Shown piece after piece: positions 30,448 through 38,432 of a stretch of DNA of 38,946 nucleotides (position 1 is the first letter of the stretch; each line of letters begins with the position of its first letter). The notes beneath the pieces were generated by a model. The model did not search any database and was not told where the DNA came from. It saw nothing but the letters and a program-made list of their open reading frames with translations. The DNA comes from Anaerolineales bacterium (GTDB lineage Bacteria; Chloroflexota; Anaerolineae; Anaerolineales; Villigracilaceae). The stretch covers positions 1 through 38,946 of the forward strand of contig JANJTV010000121.1 of NCBI GenBank assembly GCA_024710905.1, in the 5' to 3' direction. Made by a program: the position numbers and the translations under genes.

Positions 30448-30786
30448 TCAATCGTTAAAGCCGTCTTTTGGCTTTATGGATGCATCGCGCATCATGAAAT
30501 AAAAGAATATACCCATAATTGACAAGACAATTAGTATTCCGATGGCATTTTTGTAAAGAAAGTATCCTATGCAAAGCACTACTATTGCAATGAGAATTTT
30601 TACTGGTGCAGATATTTCCTTTGCAGAGCTTTTCTTGAAAGAAAGGACTCTTTTATATTTCCACTTCGGCTCCATATACCAGGGAAGCTGAGTTCCTGGA
30701 GGACGTTGTGATTGCTGATTTTGCCACTCTACCTGGACAAGATAGTCTCCTGCATCGTTAGGTTGTGGATTTTTGTTTTTTGCCAT
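30448..30786 (-). CDS. small membrane protein, unknown
   Basis: This 112-residue protein has a hydrophilic, Gln/Pro-rich N-terminal half (about 1-60) and two closely spaced hydrophobic helices (about 62-78, VKILIAIVVLCIGYFLY; about 81-98, AIGILIVLSIMGIFFYFM). It ends in a charged DASIKPKDGFND. I recognise no family. It is AT-rich and preceded by a weak ribosome-binding site. It stands alone in the accessory stretch. Confidence 0.6.
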   Translation of the reverse strand: MAKNKNPQPNDAGDYLVQVEWQNQQSQRPPGTQLPWYMEPKWKYKRVLSFKKSSAKEISAPVKILIAIVVLCIGYFLYKNAIGILIVLSIMGIFFYFMMRDASIKPKDGFND

Positions 30787-31088
30787 ACTAAAAACCTGCT
30801 TTGTTGAATTGAAAGGAAAATGCCAAACACCGATTTCTTAAACCAACTATTTCAAAGCGGAAACTTCCAAAAAGTAACACATTAATTTGGTGGGGGGATT
30901 TATATGGAAACTTTTCCGTCTAATCTCCCGGCAAAGGGAGAAATAGGGACAAAATGCGGAAAATCACCGCTTCCAGTACTATACAAAAAATCCCCGCCAA
31001 AACCAAGCCTTTCCTGCCTGCGCCGCCTTAAAAAAAAACAGCGGCCAGCCAAAAGATGACTGCTGAACGTTGACCACAGACCGCCGCA
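30787..31088. other. 302-nt intergenic stretch without a gene
   Basis: It is AT-rich to about 30970, with small hairpins such as CTCCC/GGGAG (near 30926-30942) and GCGG/CCGC (near 30957-30971). No ORF with a start signal or tRNA was seen. The kinase terminator lies at its right end. Confidence 0.5.
31030..31065 (-). terminator. terminator of the two-component operon
   Basis: On the minus strand, CAGC and AGTCA arms pair with GCTG and TGGCT, with a 4-nt bulge (31039-31065). A run of nine T follows. Confidence 0.5.
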
Positions 31089-32153
31089 TCACGGCAGCCG
31101 GATGGTAAAGACCGTTCCCTGGCCAACTTCACTCTCCACCATAATCTCCCCGCCGTGCGCCTGCACCAGCTGGTAGGCAATCGCCAGCCCCAGCCCGCTG
31201 TGCATGCGGTTGCTGCGCGAACGATCCGCGCGCCAGAAACGATCAAAAATAAAGGGCAGGTCCGCCGCCGGGATGCCCGCCCCGCTGTCTTGCAGGGTCA
31301 GCTGCACCGTGTGCGGCCCGCTTGCGGTGGCTCCGGCCTGTAGCACAACCCTCCCGCCGTCGGGGGTGTGGCGCAGTGCGTTGGAGATCAGGTTCGAGAG
31401 CACCTGGTTCAGGCGGTCATAATCGCCGGTCAGGGCGCGGGCCGGGTCATCCAACCCGGTTTGCAGGTCAATGCCCTGCGCGGCGGCCTGCGGCCCAAAA
31501 CTGGATGCCAGGTCTTGCAACAGGTCGGCCAACAAAAAACGGGTCGGGTGCAGGGGCAGCTGCCCGCTTTCGGCCAGCGAGAGCGTTTGCAGGTCGCTCA
31601 CCAGCCGCGAGAGCAGGCGCGTTTCCTCCAGCGTGTTGTTAATATGTTCCGGGCTGGGTGGGTACACCCCATCTAGGATGCCCTCTAGGTTGCCCTGGAT
31701 GATGTGCAGCGGCGTACGCAGTTCGTGGGCAATGTCGGCGGTCAGGTTGCGGCGCTGCTGCCCGGCCCGTTCCAGTTCGTCAACCATCTTATTAAAACGC
31801 TTGATCAGCTCGCCAAATTGCGGCGAATTGTCCTCGCGCACGCGTACCGCCAGGTTACCCTCCGCAATCGAGTCGATCGCGTTCAGGATCTGCTCCATTG
31901 GCTGCCCAAAGCGCGCATACAACGAATACACCGTCAGGAAGACCAGCGCCAGTACCACCACCGGCGCGCCACACACCAGGAGCCAGATGTTACGGACGCC
32001 CGAATATTCAGAAAAAATCAAGTAAAAAAAGGCCGCGCCGCCACCCATGAACCCGACCACAACGGCAAGGAAGATCAGCACGAATGGCAGGAAGCGATGA
32101 TTTCGGCGGCGTGATTTTTGCGGTGGAGGAATGGATTCAGACATGCTGGTCAC
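31089..32153 (-). CDS. BaeS-type sensor histidine kinase
   Basis: This 354-residue protein has two transmembrane helices (about 22-48 and 56-77) separated by a very short external loop, so it may sense the membrane rather than a ligand. A HAMP linker (about 78-132) is followed by HisKA with His143 in ADIAHELRTPLH, and the ATPase boxes NLISNALRHTP, DSGAGIP and SGLGLAIA. The start is a GTG at 32153, overlapping the regulator stop as GTGA; an ATG three codons on (32144) is an alternative. It phosphorylates the regulator encoded immediately upstream. Confidence 0.95.
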   Translation of the reverse strand: MTSMSESIPPPQKSRRRNHRFLPFVLIFLAVVVGFMGGGAAFFYLIFSEYSGVRNIWLLVCGAPVVVLALVFLTVYSLYARFGQPMEQILNAIDSIAEGNLAVRVREDNSPQFGELIKRFNKMVDELERAGQQRRNLTADIAHELRTPLHIIQGNLEGILDGVYPPSPEHINNTLEETRLLSRLVSDLQTLSLAESGQLPLHPTRFLLADLLQDLASSFGPQAAAQGIDLQTGLDDPARALTGDYDRLNQVLSNLISNALRHTPDGGRVVLQAGATASGPHTVQLTLQDSGAGIPAADLPFIFDRFWRADRSRSNRMHSGLGLAIAYQLVQAHGGEIMVESEVGQGTVFTIRLP

Positions 32154-32836
32154 GACCGGCTTTCTTCGTTAAAACGATAGCCAATCCCGTAGATCGTTTC
32201 GATCATGGCCTGGCCCGAGGCGTTTTCCAGTTTCCTGCGCAGGTTCTTGATGTGCGAGTCCACGCTGCGATCAACACTGGATGCCGCGCCATGCAGGTGG
32301 TCGAGCAACTGCTCGCGGGTCAGGGTTTGGCCGGGCCGCCCGGCCAGCAGGTGCAACAGCTTAAATTCGTGCGGCGTTAACTTAATCTCGCTGCCCTGGT
32401 AGGTCACACTGTAGCGGTCCGGGTCAACCTCCAGCCCGCCAATGCGCACCAGTCGGGGCGGTTTCACCTCGCCCCGGGCGCGGCGCAGCAGGGCGCGCAC
32501 CCGCGCCACCATGGCGCGCGGCGAAAACGGTTTTGTGATGTAATCATCCGCGCCAAGTTCCAGCCCGGTCACCTGGTCTATTTCCTCCGAGAGCGCCGTC
32601 AGCATGATGATTGGCACGTCGCTTTCGTGGCGTAGGCGGCGGCAGACCTCGCGCCCGTCCATGCCCGGCAGCATCAGGTCTAGCAGGATCAAGTCCGGTT
32701 TGTCGCGCCGGGCCATGGCCAGCGCGGCCGGGCCGTCGGCGGCGGTCAGCACGCGGTAACCGTGTTTCTCCAGGTAATCACGCGCCAGGCGCACAATCTT
32801 CGGTTCGTCATCAACGACCAGGATTAATTCAGCCAT
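32150..32836 (-). CDS. OmpR-family response regulator
   Basis: This 228-residue protein has an intact receiver: VVDDE (Asp9/Asp10), phospho-acceptor Asp53 in LILLDLMLPG, and Lys in ITKPFSPR. The C-terminal winged helix is LTPHEFKLLHLLAGRPGQTL to SVDSHIKNLRRKLE to IYGIGYRF (in outline). It would bind tandem DNA sites upstream of target genes after phosphorylation. It is the first gene of the operon with the kinase, and the start at 32836 has a TATACT box 6 nt upstream and no Shine-Dalgarno. The membrane protein gene at 32921 is a neighbour and a possible target. Confidence 0.96.
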   Translation of the reverse strand: MAELILVVDDEPKIVRLARDYLEKHGYRVLTAADGPAALAMARRDKPDLILLDLMLPGMDGREVCRRLRHESDVPIIMLTALSEEIDQVTGLELGADDYITKPFSPRAMVARVRALLRRARGEVKPPRLVRIGGLEVDPDRYSVTYQGSEIKLTPHEFKLLHLLAGRPGQTLTREQLLDHLHGAASSVDRSVDSHIKNLRRKLENASGQAMIETIYGIGYRFNEESRS

Positions 32837-32842
32837 AGTGAA

Positions 32843-32848
32843 AGTATA
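32843..32848 (-). promoter_or_regulatory. -10 box, likely leaderless start of the regulator-kinase operon
   Basis: The minus strand reads TATACT, then 6 nt, then ATG at 32836. No Shine-Dalgarno is present, and no good -35 is seen. Confidence 0.5.
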
Positions 32849-32920
32849 AAGGGATTAGTGCCGGAAAGATAGGCGCAGGGGCAGGTTATCAGGCCCGCCC
32901 CTGCTTTTGGGTTATTGGCC

Positions 32921-33310
32921 TCAGGCTGCCGTTTCATCAGCCGGTTTGGCTTCGTGGGCGCGTTTGTGCCACTCTTCAAACATGGCTGGCGGGCCACCCT
33001 GCCAGGTTGCCTTGCCGCCATCGGTGCGGCGCGAGATGCCGCACACGACCATCCGCAGCAGGCCAAAGAACACGAACAGGAACAGGACCGATCCGCAGAC
33101 CAGGCCAAAAGGGCTGAAGTGATGATAGCCGTACGGGTAGCCGAACCCCGCCGCGGGCGGGAGCACCGCTCCCTGCTGGAATGCTTCAGCCACCTCGGGC
33201 GCCTGCGCGATTCCCTGTGCCACGCCCGCCTGATAGGCGGCGTATCCGCCTGCTGCCAGCAGCCCCAGCAGCAGTACGATCCCGATCACGCGTAAGACAA
33301 TTCGAAACAT
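32921..33310 (-). CDS. small membrane protein near the two-component system, unknown
   Basis: The protein has 129 residues from the ATG at 33310, preceded by GGAGGAAACC. There are two hydrophobic helices (about 6-26, LRVIGIVLLLGLLAAGGYAA; about 68-92, LVCGSVLFLFVFFGLLRMVV). Between them is a Pro/Tyr/Gly/His-rich loop (FGYPYGYHHFSPF) that could bind a metal ion through its histidines. The C-terminus is charged (EEWHKRAHEAK). No named family is recognised. The position beside a BaeSR-like pair suggests an envelope-stress or metal-response role, but this is inference. Confidence 0.7.
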   Translation of the reverse strand: MFRIVLRVIGIVLLLGLLAAGGYAAYQAGVAQGIAQAPEVAEAFQQGAVLPPAAGFGYPYGYHHFSPFGLVCGSVLFLFVFFGLLRMVVCGISRRTDGGKATWQGGPPAMFEEWHKRAHEAKPADETAA

Positions 33311-33420
33311 GGTTTCCTCCATTTGTTGGGTATATGGTTTGAATGTTCACCCTGACTCTATCAACCCATTGTGGAAGAATTATGGAGGCGGTTGTCAGAC
33401 ATTGTGGATGTGAAAAACCA

Positions 33421-33450
33421 GCAGCCAGCCCGGTAAAACGGACTGGCTGC
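33421..33450 (-). terminator. terminator of the gatC-gatA-galE-M50 operon
   Basis: On the minus strand, a 12-bp stem (GCAGCCAGTCCG with its partner, one G-T) and a 6-nt loop are followed by TGGTTTTTC. Confidence 0.8.
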
Positions 33451-33470
33451 AAATGGTTTTGTGTCGCGGG

Positions 33471-34115
33471 TCAGCGCCAGAACTGGAACTGGCCGAAGCC
33501 CAGGCTGACCAAATTAAGCGGGATGCCCAGCAAGCCGGTAATCAGCGCCACGCTGCCCCAGAACAGGTCGCCAAAGAAAGGCACATACCACATTAATAAC
33601 AACAAAATCCACATGCCTGCCGGGGCGACCCGGTCTGCCACCTCGCGGATGTTTGGCGGCAGGAAAGGCGCCAGGATGCCGTAGCCATCCAGCGGCGGGA
33701 TGGGCAGCAGGTTGAGCGCCGCCGCCGAAACCTGCAGGAAAGCCAGGAAGGCCAGCCCTGGCCAGATGCCTTCCGTGCTGACGGGGGCCACCCGGAAAAA
33801 CACGGCCAGCAAGAAGGCCACAAACAGGTTGGCCAGTGGCCCGGCCAGCGAAACGGCGCTGGCCCAGTTTCGGCTGCGCAAGCGCCAGGTTTCAATGTAC
33901 ACTGCGCCGCCCGGCAGGCCGATGCCGCCCATTAACAGGAACAGGATCGGCAGCAAGATGGACATGACCGGGTGGGTGTATTTGAGCGGATTAAAAGTCA
34001 GGTAGCCTTTTTCGCGCACCGTCCAGTCGCCGCCCTTGTAGGCTACCAGCGCGTGCATGAATTCGTGCAGGGTGAGCGAGAAAATCCAGCCGAGCAGGAC
34101 AACGATGAAGGTCAT
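33471..34115 (-). CDS. site-2-type M50 metalloprotease
   Basis: This 214-residue multi-pass protein has the zinc-binding HEFMH (His17-Glu18-His21) in its first helix, and the second zinc site NLLPIPPLDGYG with Asp143. GLPGGAVYIE resembles the PDZ-less short S2P form. It would cleave substrate proteins inside the membrane. It starts 3 nt after the galE stop and ends the operon. The ribosome-binding site is weak, so translation is probably coupled. Confidence 0.9.
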   Translation of the reverse strand: MTFIVVLLGWIFSLTLHEFMHALVAYKGGDWTVREKGYLTFNPLKYTHPVMSILLPILFLLMGGIGLPGGAVYIETWRLRSRNWASAVSLAGPLANLFVAFLLAVFFRVAPVSTEGIWPGLAFLAFLQVSAAALNLLPIPPLDGYGILAPFLPPNIREVADRVAPAGMWILLLLMWYVPFFGDLFWGSVALITGLLGIPLNLVSLGFGQFQFWR

Positions 34116-34118
34116 GGT

Positions 34119-35093
34119 CTATTCGTACCCGCGCGGGTGGCTGTTATGCCATTCCCAGGCCGAACCCAGAATATCGTCAATGTCGTCATGTTGCGGCTTC
34201 CAGCCCAGTTCGCGCTTGATTTTGCCGGAGGAAGCCACCAGGCGAGCCGAGTCGCCGGGGCGGCGCGGCATCTCACGGATCGGAATCTCCTGCCCCGAAA
34301 CACGGCGGGCGGCGTCGATTACCTCACGCACCGAGAAGCCATTGCCACTGCCCACGTTGTAGATCATCTTGTCGCGGTTTTGCAGGGCCTCCAGGGCCAG
34401 TTGGTGCGCCGAAACCAGGTCCGCAATGTGGATGTAGTCACGGATGCAGGTGCCATCCGGCGTGGGATAATCGGTGCCGAAGATGTAGGCATATTCGGCC
34501 TGCCCCAGCGCGACCTGCAACACGCGGGGAATCAGGTGACTCTCCGGCTGGTGGGCCTCGCCGCGCCCGGGCAATGCCCCGGCGGCGTTGAAGTAGCGCA
34601 AGGCGGCAAAATGCAGGCCATGAATCTGGCGGTACCAGTCCAGGGATTGCTCCACCGCCAGCTTGGTGTAACCGTAGGTGTTGGTCGGGCCGAGCGGCGA
34701 TTCTTCGGTCAGCGGTTCCTCGCTGGATTGATACACCGCCGCCGTGGAGGAAAAGACAAAACGTTTCACGCCTGTCTTGGCGGCGGCTTCCATCAGGCTG
34801 AGCGAGTTGGTCAGGTTGTTCTTGAAAAACTTGCCGGGGTTCTTCATACTCTCGCCCGCTTCAATGAAGGCGGCAAAGTGCATCACGGCGTCATATTTTT
34901 CTTCCGAAAGCGCCACCGCCAGGGCCAGCGTATCCTCCAGCCCGGCATGGATGAACTTTGCGCCTTCCGGCACGGCCTGTTGGTGGCCGGTGACCAGCGA
35001 GTCATAAATGGTAACGGAATGCCCGGCCCTGAGCAGGGCTTCGGCAGTCGCCGAGCCAATATAGCCCGCGCCGCCAGTAATGAAAATATTCAT
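34119..35093 (-). CDS. galE: UDP-glucose 4-epimerase
   Basis: This 324-residue extended short-chain dehydrogenase has the NAD-binding GGAGYIGSATAEALL at the N-terminus. The active-site YGYTKLAVEQ provides Tyr and Lys, and the catalytic Ser is in VFSSTAAVYQ. AALRYFNAAGALPG and YIHIADLVSAHQLALEAL are typical of GalE. It interconverts UDP-glucose and UDP-galactose for cell-surface sugars. Its ATG directly follows the gatA stop codon (GGAGAACTAG then ATG). Confidence 0.93.
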   Translation of the reverse strand: MNIFITGGAGYIGSATAEALLRAGHSVTIYDSLVTGHQQAVPEGAKFIHAGLEDTLALAVALSEEKYDAVMHFAAFIEAGESMKNPGKFFKNNLTNSLSLMEAAAKTGVKRFVFSSTAAVYQSSEEPLTEESPLGPTNTYGYTKLAVEQSLDWYRQIHGLHFAALRYFNAAGALPGRGEAHQPESHLIPRVLQVALGQAEYAYIFGTDYPTPDGTCIRDYIHIADLVSAHQLALEALQNRDKMIYNVGSGNGFSVREVIDAARRVSGQEIPIREMPRRPGDSARLVASSGKIKRELGWKPQHDDIDDILGSAWEWHNSHPRGYE

Positions 35094-36593
35094 CTAGTTC
35101 TCCAGAAATTGCAGGTCCGGCTGGCGGGTGTGCCAGTCGGTGACCTGCTGGTAGGCGTATGCCATGCGCAGCAGGCCGGCTTCATCAAAATGGCGGCCCA
35201 TCAACTGCATACCAATCGGCAGGCCTGCGCCATCAAACCCGACCGGGAAGGCCAGCCCCGGCACACCGGCCAGGTTGGCGGGCAGGGTAAAGACATCTTC
35301 CAGGTACATGGCCAGCGGGTCATCGCCGTGCGAACCAATCTTAAAGGCCGTGCTTGGCGCCACCGGGCAGGCAATCGCATCCACCTGCTCGAAGGCCTGC
35401 TCAAAATCGCGCTTGATCAACGTGCGGGCCTTCTGGGCCTGCCCGTAGAAGGCATCGTAATAGCCCGCCGAAAGGGCATAAGTTCCCAGCATAATACGAC
35501 GGGTGACCTCGTCACCAAACTTCTCGCCGCGCGTACGGGTGAAGACCTCCCACATCGCATCGCCGGGCACCCTTGGCCCAAAGCGGATGCCGTCGTAACG
35601 GGCCAGGTTGGCCGAAGCTTCGGCCGGGGCGATAATGTAGTACACCGGCAGGGCGTAGGAGGTATGCGGCAGTCTAATCGGGCGAATCTCCGCGCCGAGG
35701 GCCTGCATCTGCTCAATGGCCTGCCGAACGGCAGTCTCCACCTCGGCCTGCATCCCGTCGATGAAATATTCCTGTGGCACCCCGATTTTGGTGCCCTTCA
35801 ACGAGCTGGAATCCGTTTTGGGGAACTGCATCGGGCTGACGGGATTCTTGCTGCTGGTCGCATCCAGCGTGTCGTGCCCGGCCATTTCTGCCAGCATCAG
35901 GGAGACATCCTCCGCCGAGCGGCCAAACACGCCCACGCAATCCAGCGAGGAACCATAGGCCACCAATCCGTAGCGCGACACGCGCCCGTAGGTGGGTTTA
36001 ATCCCGGTCACACCGCAAAAAGAAGCGGGTTGGCGTACTGAACCGCCCGTATCGGAGCCAAGTGCCGCGGGGGCCAGCCGCCCGGCCACTGCCGCCGCGC
36101 TGCCACCGGAGGAACCGCCCGGCACACGGGAGGTATCCCAGGGGTTGTGCGTCACGCCGTAGGCCGAGTTTTCGGTCGAGGAACCCATTGCAAATTCGTC
36201 TGTGTTGGTCTTGCCCAGCACAACCATGCCTGCCTGCTGCAAACGCTGCACGGAGGTGGCCGTAAAGGGCGGTTTGAAACCTTCAAGGATTTTCGAACCA
36301 CAGGTGCAGGGCAGGCCTTCCACGACCAGCACGTCTTTAACCGCCAGCGGCAGACCCAGCAGGGCGGGCAGGTTGTCTATTGTGCCAGTCTTGCGTGCTT
36401 CGGCCAGTTGCTGGTCGGCCTGCCCGGCTGTCTCCAATGCGGAATCTTCCGCCAAGCTCAGGAAGGCGTGCAGGTGACCGTCCAGCTTTTCAATGCGTTG
36501 CAGGCTGGCTTTTACCAGTTCGGTGCTTGAAAAGTTGCCGTTACGCAGCCCGGCGAGGGCCGCAGAAAGGGAAAGTTCGTGAAGCTCGGTCAT
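35094..36593 (-). CDS. gatA: aspartyl/glutamyl-tRNA amidotransferase subunit A
   Basis: This 499-residue amidase-signature enzyme has the Ser-cisSer-Lys core visible as LAVKDVLVVEG (Lys) and PGGSSGGSAAAVAG with SDTGGSVRQPASFCG. The canonical family sequence TSRVPGGSSGGSAAAV and VTGIKPTYGRVSRYGLVAYG are also present. It releases ammonia from glutamine for transamidation of Glu-tRNA(Gln) or Asp-tRNA(Asn). It lies 2 nt after gatC; gatB is not in the window. Confidence 0.97.
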   Translation of the reverse strand: MTELHELSLSAALAGLRNGNFSSTELVKASLQRIEKLDGHLHAFLSLAEDSALETAGQADQQLAEARKTGTIDNLPALLGLPLAVKDVLVVEGLPCTCGSKILEGFKPPFTATSVQRLQQAGMVVLGKTNTDEFAMGSSTENSAYGVTHNPWDTSRVPGGSSGGSAAAVAGRLAPAALGSDTGGSVRQPASFCGVTGIKPTYGRVSRYGLVAYGSSLDCVGVFGRSAEDVSLMLAEMAGHDTLDATSSKNPVSPMQFPKTDSSSLKGTKIGVPQEYFIDGMQAEVETAVRQAIEQMQALGAEIRPIRLPHTSYALPVYYIIAPAEASANLARYDGIRFGPRVPGDAMWEVFTRTRGEKFGDEVTRRIMLGTYALSAGYYDAFYGQAQKARTLIKRDFEQAFEQVDAIACPVAPSTAFKIGSHGDDPLAMYLEDVFTLPANLAGVPGLAFPVGFDGAGLPIGMQLMGRHFDEAGLLRMAYAYQQVTDWHTRQPDLQFLEN

Positions 36594-36595
36594 GT

Positions 36596-36883
36596 TTATT
36601 CAAACACCGGCGGGATGCGAAACTGGTCGTTGGCACTGTCGGGCGCATTGCCGAGCACTTTTTTCACGGGCAGGCCGGGGCGTGGTTCGTCCCGCCGCAG
36701 CTGGCCCTGCGAGTCGGAAGCCGAGGCCATGGGCGGGATGCTGGCGGTATCCAGCGCCTGTAACTGGGCCACATGATCGAGGATGGCGCGCAACTGGCCA
36801 AGGTAGCGTTTTTTTTCTTCTTCCGTCAGGTCGAGACGGGCAAGTTTTGCAATATGGTCAACATCTTTGATGGTCAGGGACAT
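36596..36883 (-). CDS. gatC: aspartyl/glutamyl-tRNA amidotransferase subunit C
   Basis: The protein has 95 residues from the ATG at 36883, 7 nt after a TATAAT box; a longer frame is not conserved in character. MSLTIKDVDHIAKLARLDLTEEEKKRY (in outline) is the GatC hallmark helix. The extended C-terminus contacts GatA/GatB through the RRDEPRPGLPVKKVLGNAPDS motif (in outline). It is the first gene of the gatC-gatA-galE-M50 unit. Confidence 0.96.
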   Translation of the reverse strand: MSLTIKDVDHIAKLARLDLTEEEKKRYLGQLRAILDHVAQLQALDTASIPPMASASDSQGQLRRDEPRPGLPVKKVLGNAPDSANDQFRIPPVFE

Positions 36884-36890
36884 GGCAGCG

Positions 36891-36896
36891 ATTATA
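36891..36896 (-). promoter_or_regulatory. consensus -10 box, likely leaderless start of the gat operon
   Basis: The minus strand reads TATAAT, then 7 nt, then ATG at 36883. It lies directly after the stop codon of the esterase gene. TTCAAT 17 nt further upstream, inside that gene, is a weak -35. Confidence 0.6.
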
Positions 36897-36902
36897 ACCT
36901 TT

Positions 36903-37805
36903 TCAGGGCAGGGATTGAAACCGTGAATCATACCAGCGCAGGTATTCCTCTAGGTGGGCGCGCCAGTAGCGTTCGTTGTGAAAGCCAATGTAGTAACGCC
37001 ACTCATGCGGGTAGTTCAGATCGCTCAGGATTTGCCTGAGCTGGTCGATGCGTTCCAGTTCAACGTCGCTATCCCCGGCGTCGAGGAATATCACCGGCTG
37101 GAATTCCGGCGGGATGGCCTGCATGCGCAGGATCATGGTGCTGCTGGTCTGGGCGTAGAAGATGCCGGGCGAGTGCGCGCCAATCGAGGCAAAGCTTTGC
37201 GGATTGCGCAGGCCGATCCATAAGGCCCAGCCAGATCCGCGGGACAGGCCGCCAATGGCGCGCCCGGCCCGCTCGGCGCGGGTGGCATAGGCTGAGTCGA
37301 TGGCGGGCAGTAATTGTTGCAGGAAGACTTCTTCAAACGGGTATTCGGTCGGTTGTTTGAAGGAATAATCATAGGGCATGACGACGATGAAAGGGGATAC
37401 CTCGCCGCTGGAAATCAGCTGGTCGGCCATTTCGGGCACGCCAATGCGCACCCACTGGTTTTCATCAAAATTCAGTCCGTGCAGCAGGTAGATGACCGGG
37501 TAACGTTCAGCCGTATCAAAGCCATAGCAGGGCGGCAGGTAAACGTTATAGGTCATGGGCTTGTCCAGCAGGACAGTCTCGATGACGCCGTTTTCCACCC
37601 GCCCGTTGGTTTCGCTACAGGTGGGGATTGGGCTGGCCGTCGGGCTGGGAGCAGGCGTTGGGCTGGCAGTGCCGGTTGGCACAACCGTTGCGCTGGGGAG
37701 CGAGCTGGGCCGGGGCGTACGGTCCGGCGCGTTTAATGGCGAGCACGCTGCGGGTGCGTCCGCCAGCAGGATCAACATGAAGAAGGGGAAGGCGAGTTTT
37801 TTCAT
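36903..37805 (-). CDS. secreted esterase-D-type hydrolase (probable lipoprotein)
   Basis: This 300-residue protein begins with a signal peptide (MKKLAFPFFMLILLADAPAAC, listed in part). A cysteine follows a suboptimal lipobox, then a Pro/Thr/Ser-rich linker (about 28-62). The alpha/beta-hydrolase domain (PF00756-like) shows VYLPPCYGFDTAERYPVIYLLHG (in outline). Nucleophile motif GGLSRGSGWAL carries the Ser, the Asp region is DAGDSDVELE, and the His is in GFHNERYW. It would act outside the membrane on ester-linked carbohydrate or lipid. It is divergent from tRNA-Pro and precedes gatC by 19 nt. Confidence 0.88.
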   Translation of the reverse strand: MKKLAFPFFMLILLADAPAACSPLNAPDRTPRPSSLPSATVVPTGTASPTPAPSPTASPIPTCSETNGRVENGVIETVLLDKPMTYNVYLPPCYGFDTAERYPVIYLLHGLNFDENQWVRIGVPEMADQLISSGEVSPFIVVMPYDYSFKQPTEYPFEEVFLQQLLPAIDSAYATRAERAGRAIGGLSRGSGWALWIGLRNPQSFASIGAHSPGIFYAQTSSTMILRMQAIPPEFQPVIFLDAGDSDVELERIDQLRQILSDLNYPHEWRYYIGFHNERYWRAHLEEYLRWYDSRFQSLP

Positions 37806-37815
37806 TATATTGTGA

Positions 37816-37845
37816 TTGACGAACCAGGCCGGTTGGCATTATACT
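37816..37845 (+). promoter_or_regulatory. promoter of tRNA-Pro
   Basis: TTGACG (37816-37821), an 18-nt spacer and TATACT (37840-37845) end 9 nt before the mature tRNA. It uses the same TTGACG-N18 spacing as the attenuator promoter at 4947-4976. Confidence 0.75.
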
Positions 37846-37854
37846 CTGCGCCGC

Positions 37855-37931
37855 CGGGGTGTAGCACAGCTGGCTAGCGCGCTTGCTTTGGGAGCAAGAG
37901 GTCGGCGGTTCGAATCCGCCCACCCCGACCA
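37855..37931 (+). tRNA. tRNA-Pro (anticodon UGG), CCA encoded
   Basis: The 7-bp acceptor stem is CGGGGTG/CACCCCG with the C1-G72 pair of proline tRNAs. A D arm, an anticodon stem CTTGC/GCAAG with loop TTTGGGA (anticodon TGG at 37889-37891), and a T arm GGCGG-TTCGAAT-CCGCC follow. The discriminator A (37928) and encoded CCA (37929-37931) complete it. UGG reads most proline codons by wobble. Confidence 0.98.
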
Positions 37932-37992
37932 AAACCTTTTCGGGGCTTCCCCGACCATGATTTCTTTTTGTGTAATTCGTTTTTGTTTGTCG

Positions 37993-38012
37993 CCGCCGAA
38001 AGGCGGTTTTTT
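37993..38012 (+). terminator. terminator after tRNA-Pro
   Basis: CCGCC-GAAA-GGCGG hairpin with a GNRA-type loop is followed by six T. A weaker CGGGG-CTT-CCCCG hairpin follows the tRNA closely (about 37940-37952). Confidence 0.85.
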
Positions 38013-38102
38013 GTTGCTAGTGCATAACCTTTCTTCTTTCAGCATCCATTTGGGAGTAGAATTGGCAAACGGTATTTTGACATTCCCCCTTTGGAGGTTT
38101 CC

Positions 38103-38408
38103 ATGGCGAGCAAGGTTGATGGTGTGATCGAAGCGGTACGTTACGCGGCGGATGGCCGCATTGCGCTTGTGCGCGGATACGAACGACGTGGGGCGACATT
38201 TTCGGACCATGTGCTGATTTCACGAGACCGGCTGGTGGAGCAGTTGCAAAAGGGCAAAAAGTTTTTCACTGGCTCACGACGGGAGTTTTTTGCCAGTACC
38301 TTTGAAACCAGGGCCAGCGTGATGCTGGTTAAGAAAGACGGCAAGGAGTGGGTTGCCACCGGCAAGGATACTGCCCGCGACCAGTTGGATGATGTTCCCC
38401 TGTTTTAA
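38103..38408 (+). CDS. small conserved-looking protein, unknown
   Basis: The protein has 101 residues from the ATG at 38103, preceded by TTTGGAGGTTTCC. It is strand-rich and basic: IEAVRYAADGRIALVRGYERRG, then FSDHVLISRDRLVEQLQKGKK, then STFETRASVMLVKKDGKEW. It ends with DDVPLF. It has no signal, helix pair or cysteine pair. I do not recognise a family. It is followed 24 nt later by the partial NERD-like gene, which has its own ribosome-binding site (CGGAGG). Confidence 0.72.
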   Translation: MASKVDGVIEAVRYAADGRIALVRGYERRGATFSDHVLISRDRLVEQLQKGKKFFTGSRREFFASTFETRASVMLVKKDGKEWVATGKDTARDQLDDVPLF

Positions 38409-38432
38409 CCACCGGGCCAACGGAGGCTGTGT

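Noticed and set aside
32837-32920. Regulator-binding direct repeats upstream of the OmpR-type regulator
   Set aside because: No clear tandem repeat with 10-11-bp phasing could be read by eye; only the -10 box is supported.
33972-36041. 689-codon open frame on the plus strand
   Set aside because: It runs antisense across galE and gatA, whose products have complete family motifs. Its translation has no recognisable domain; it is a frame shadow of GC-rich coding sequence.
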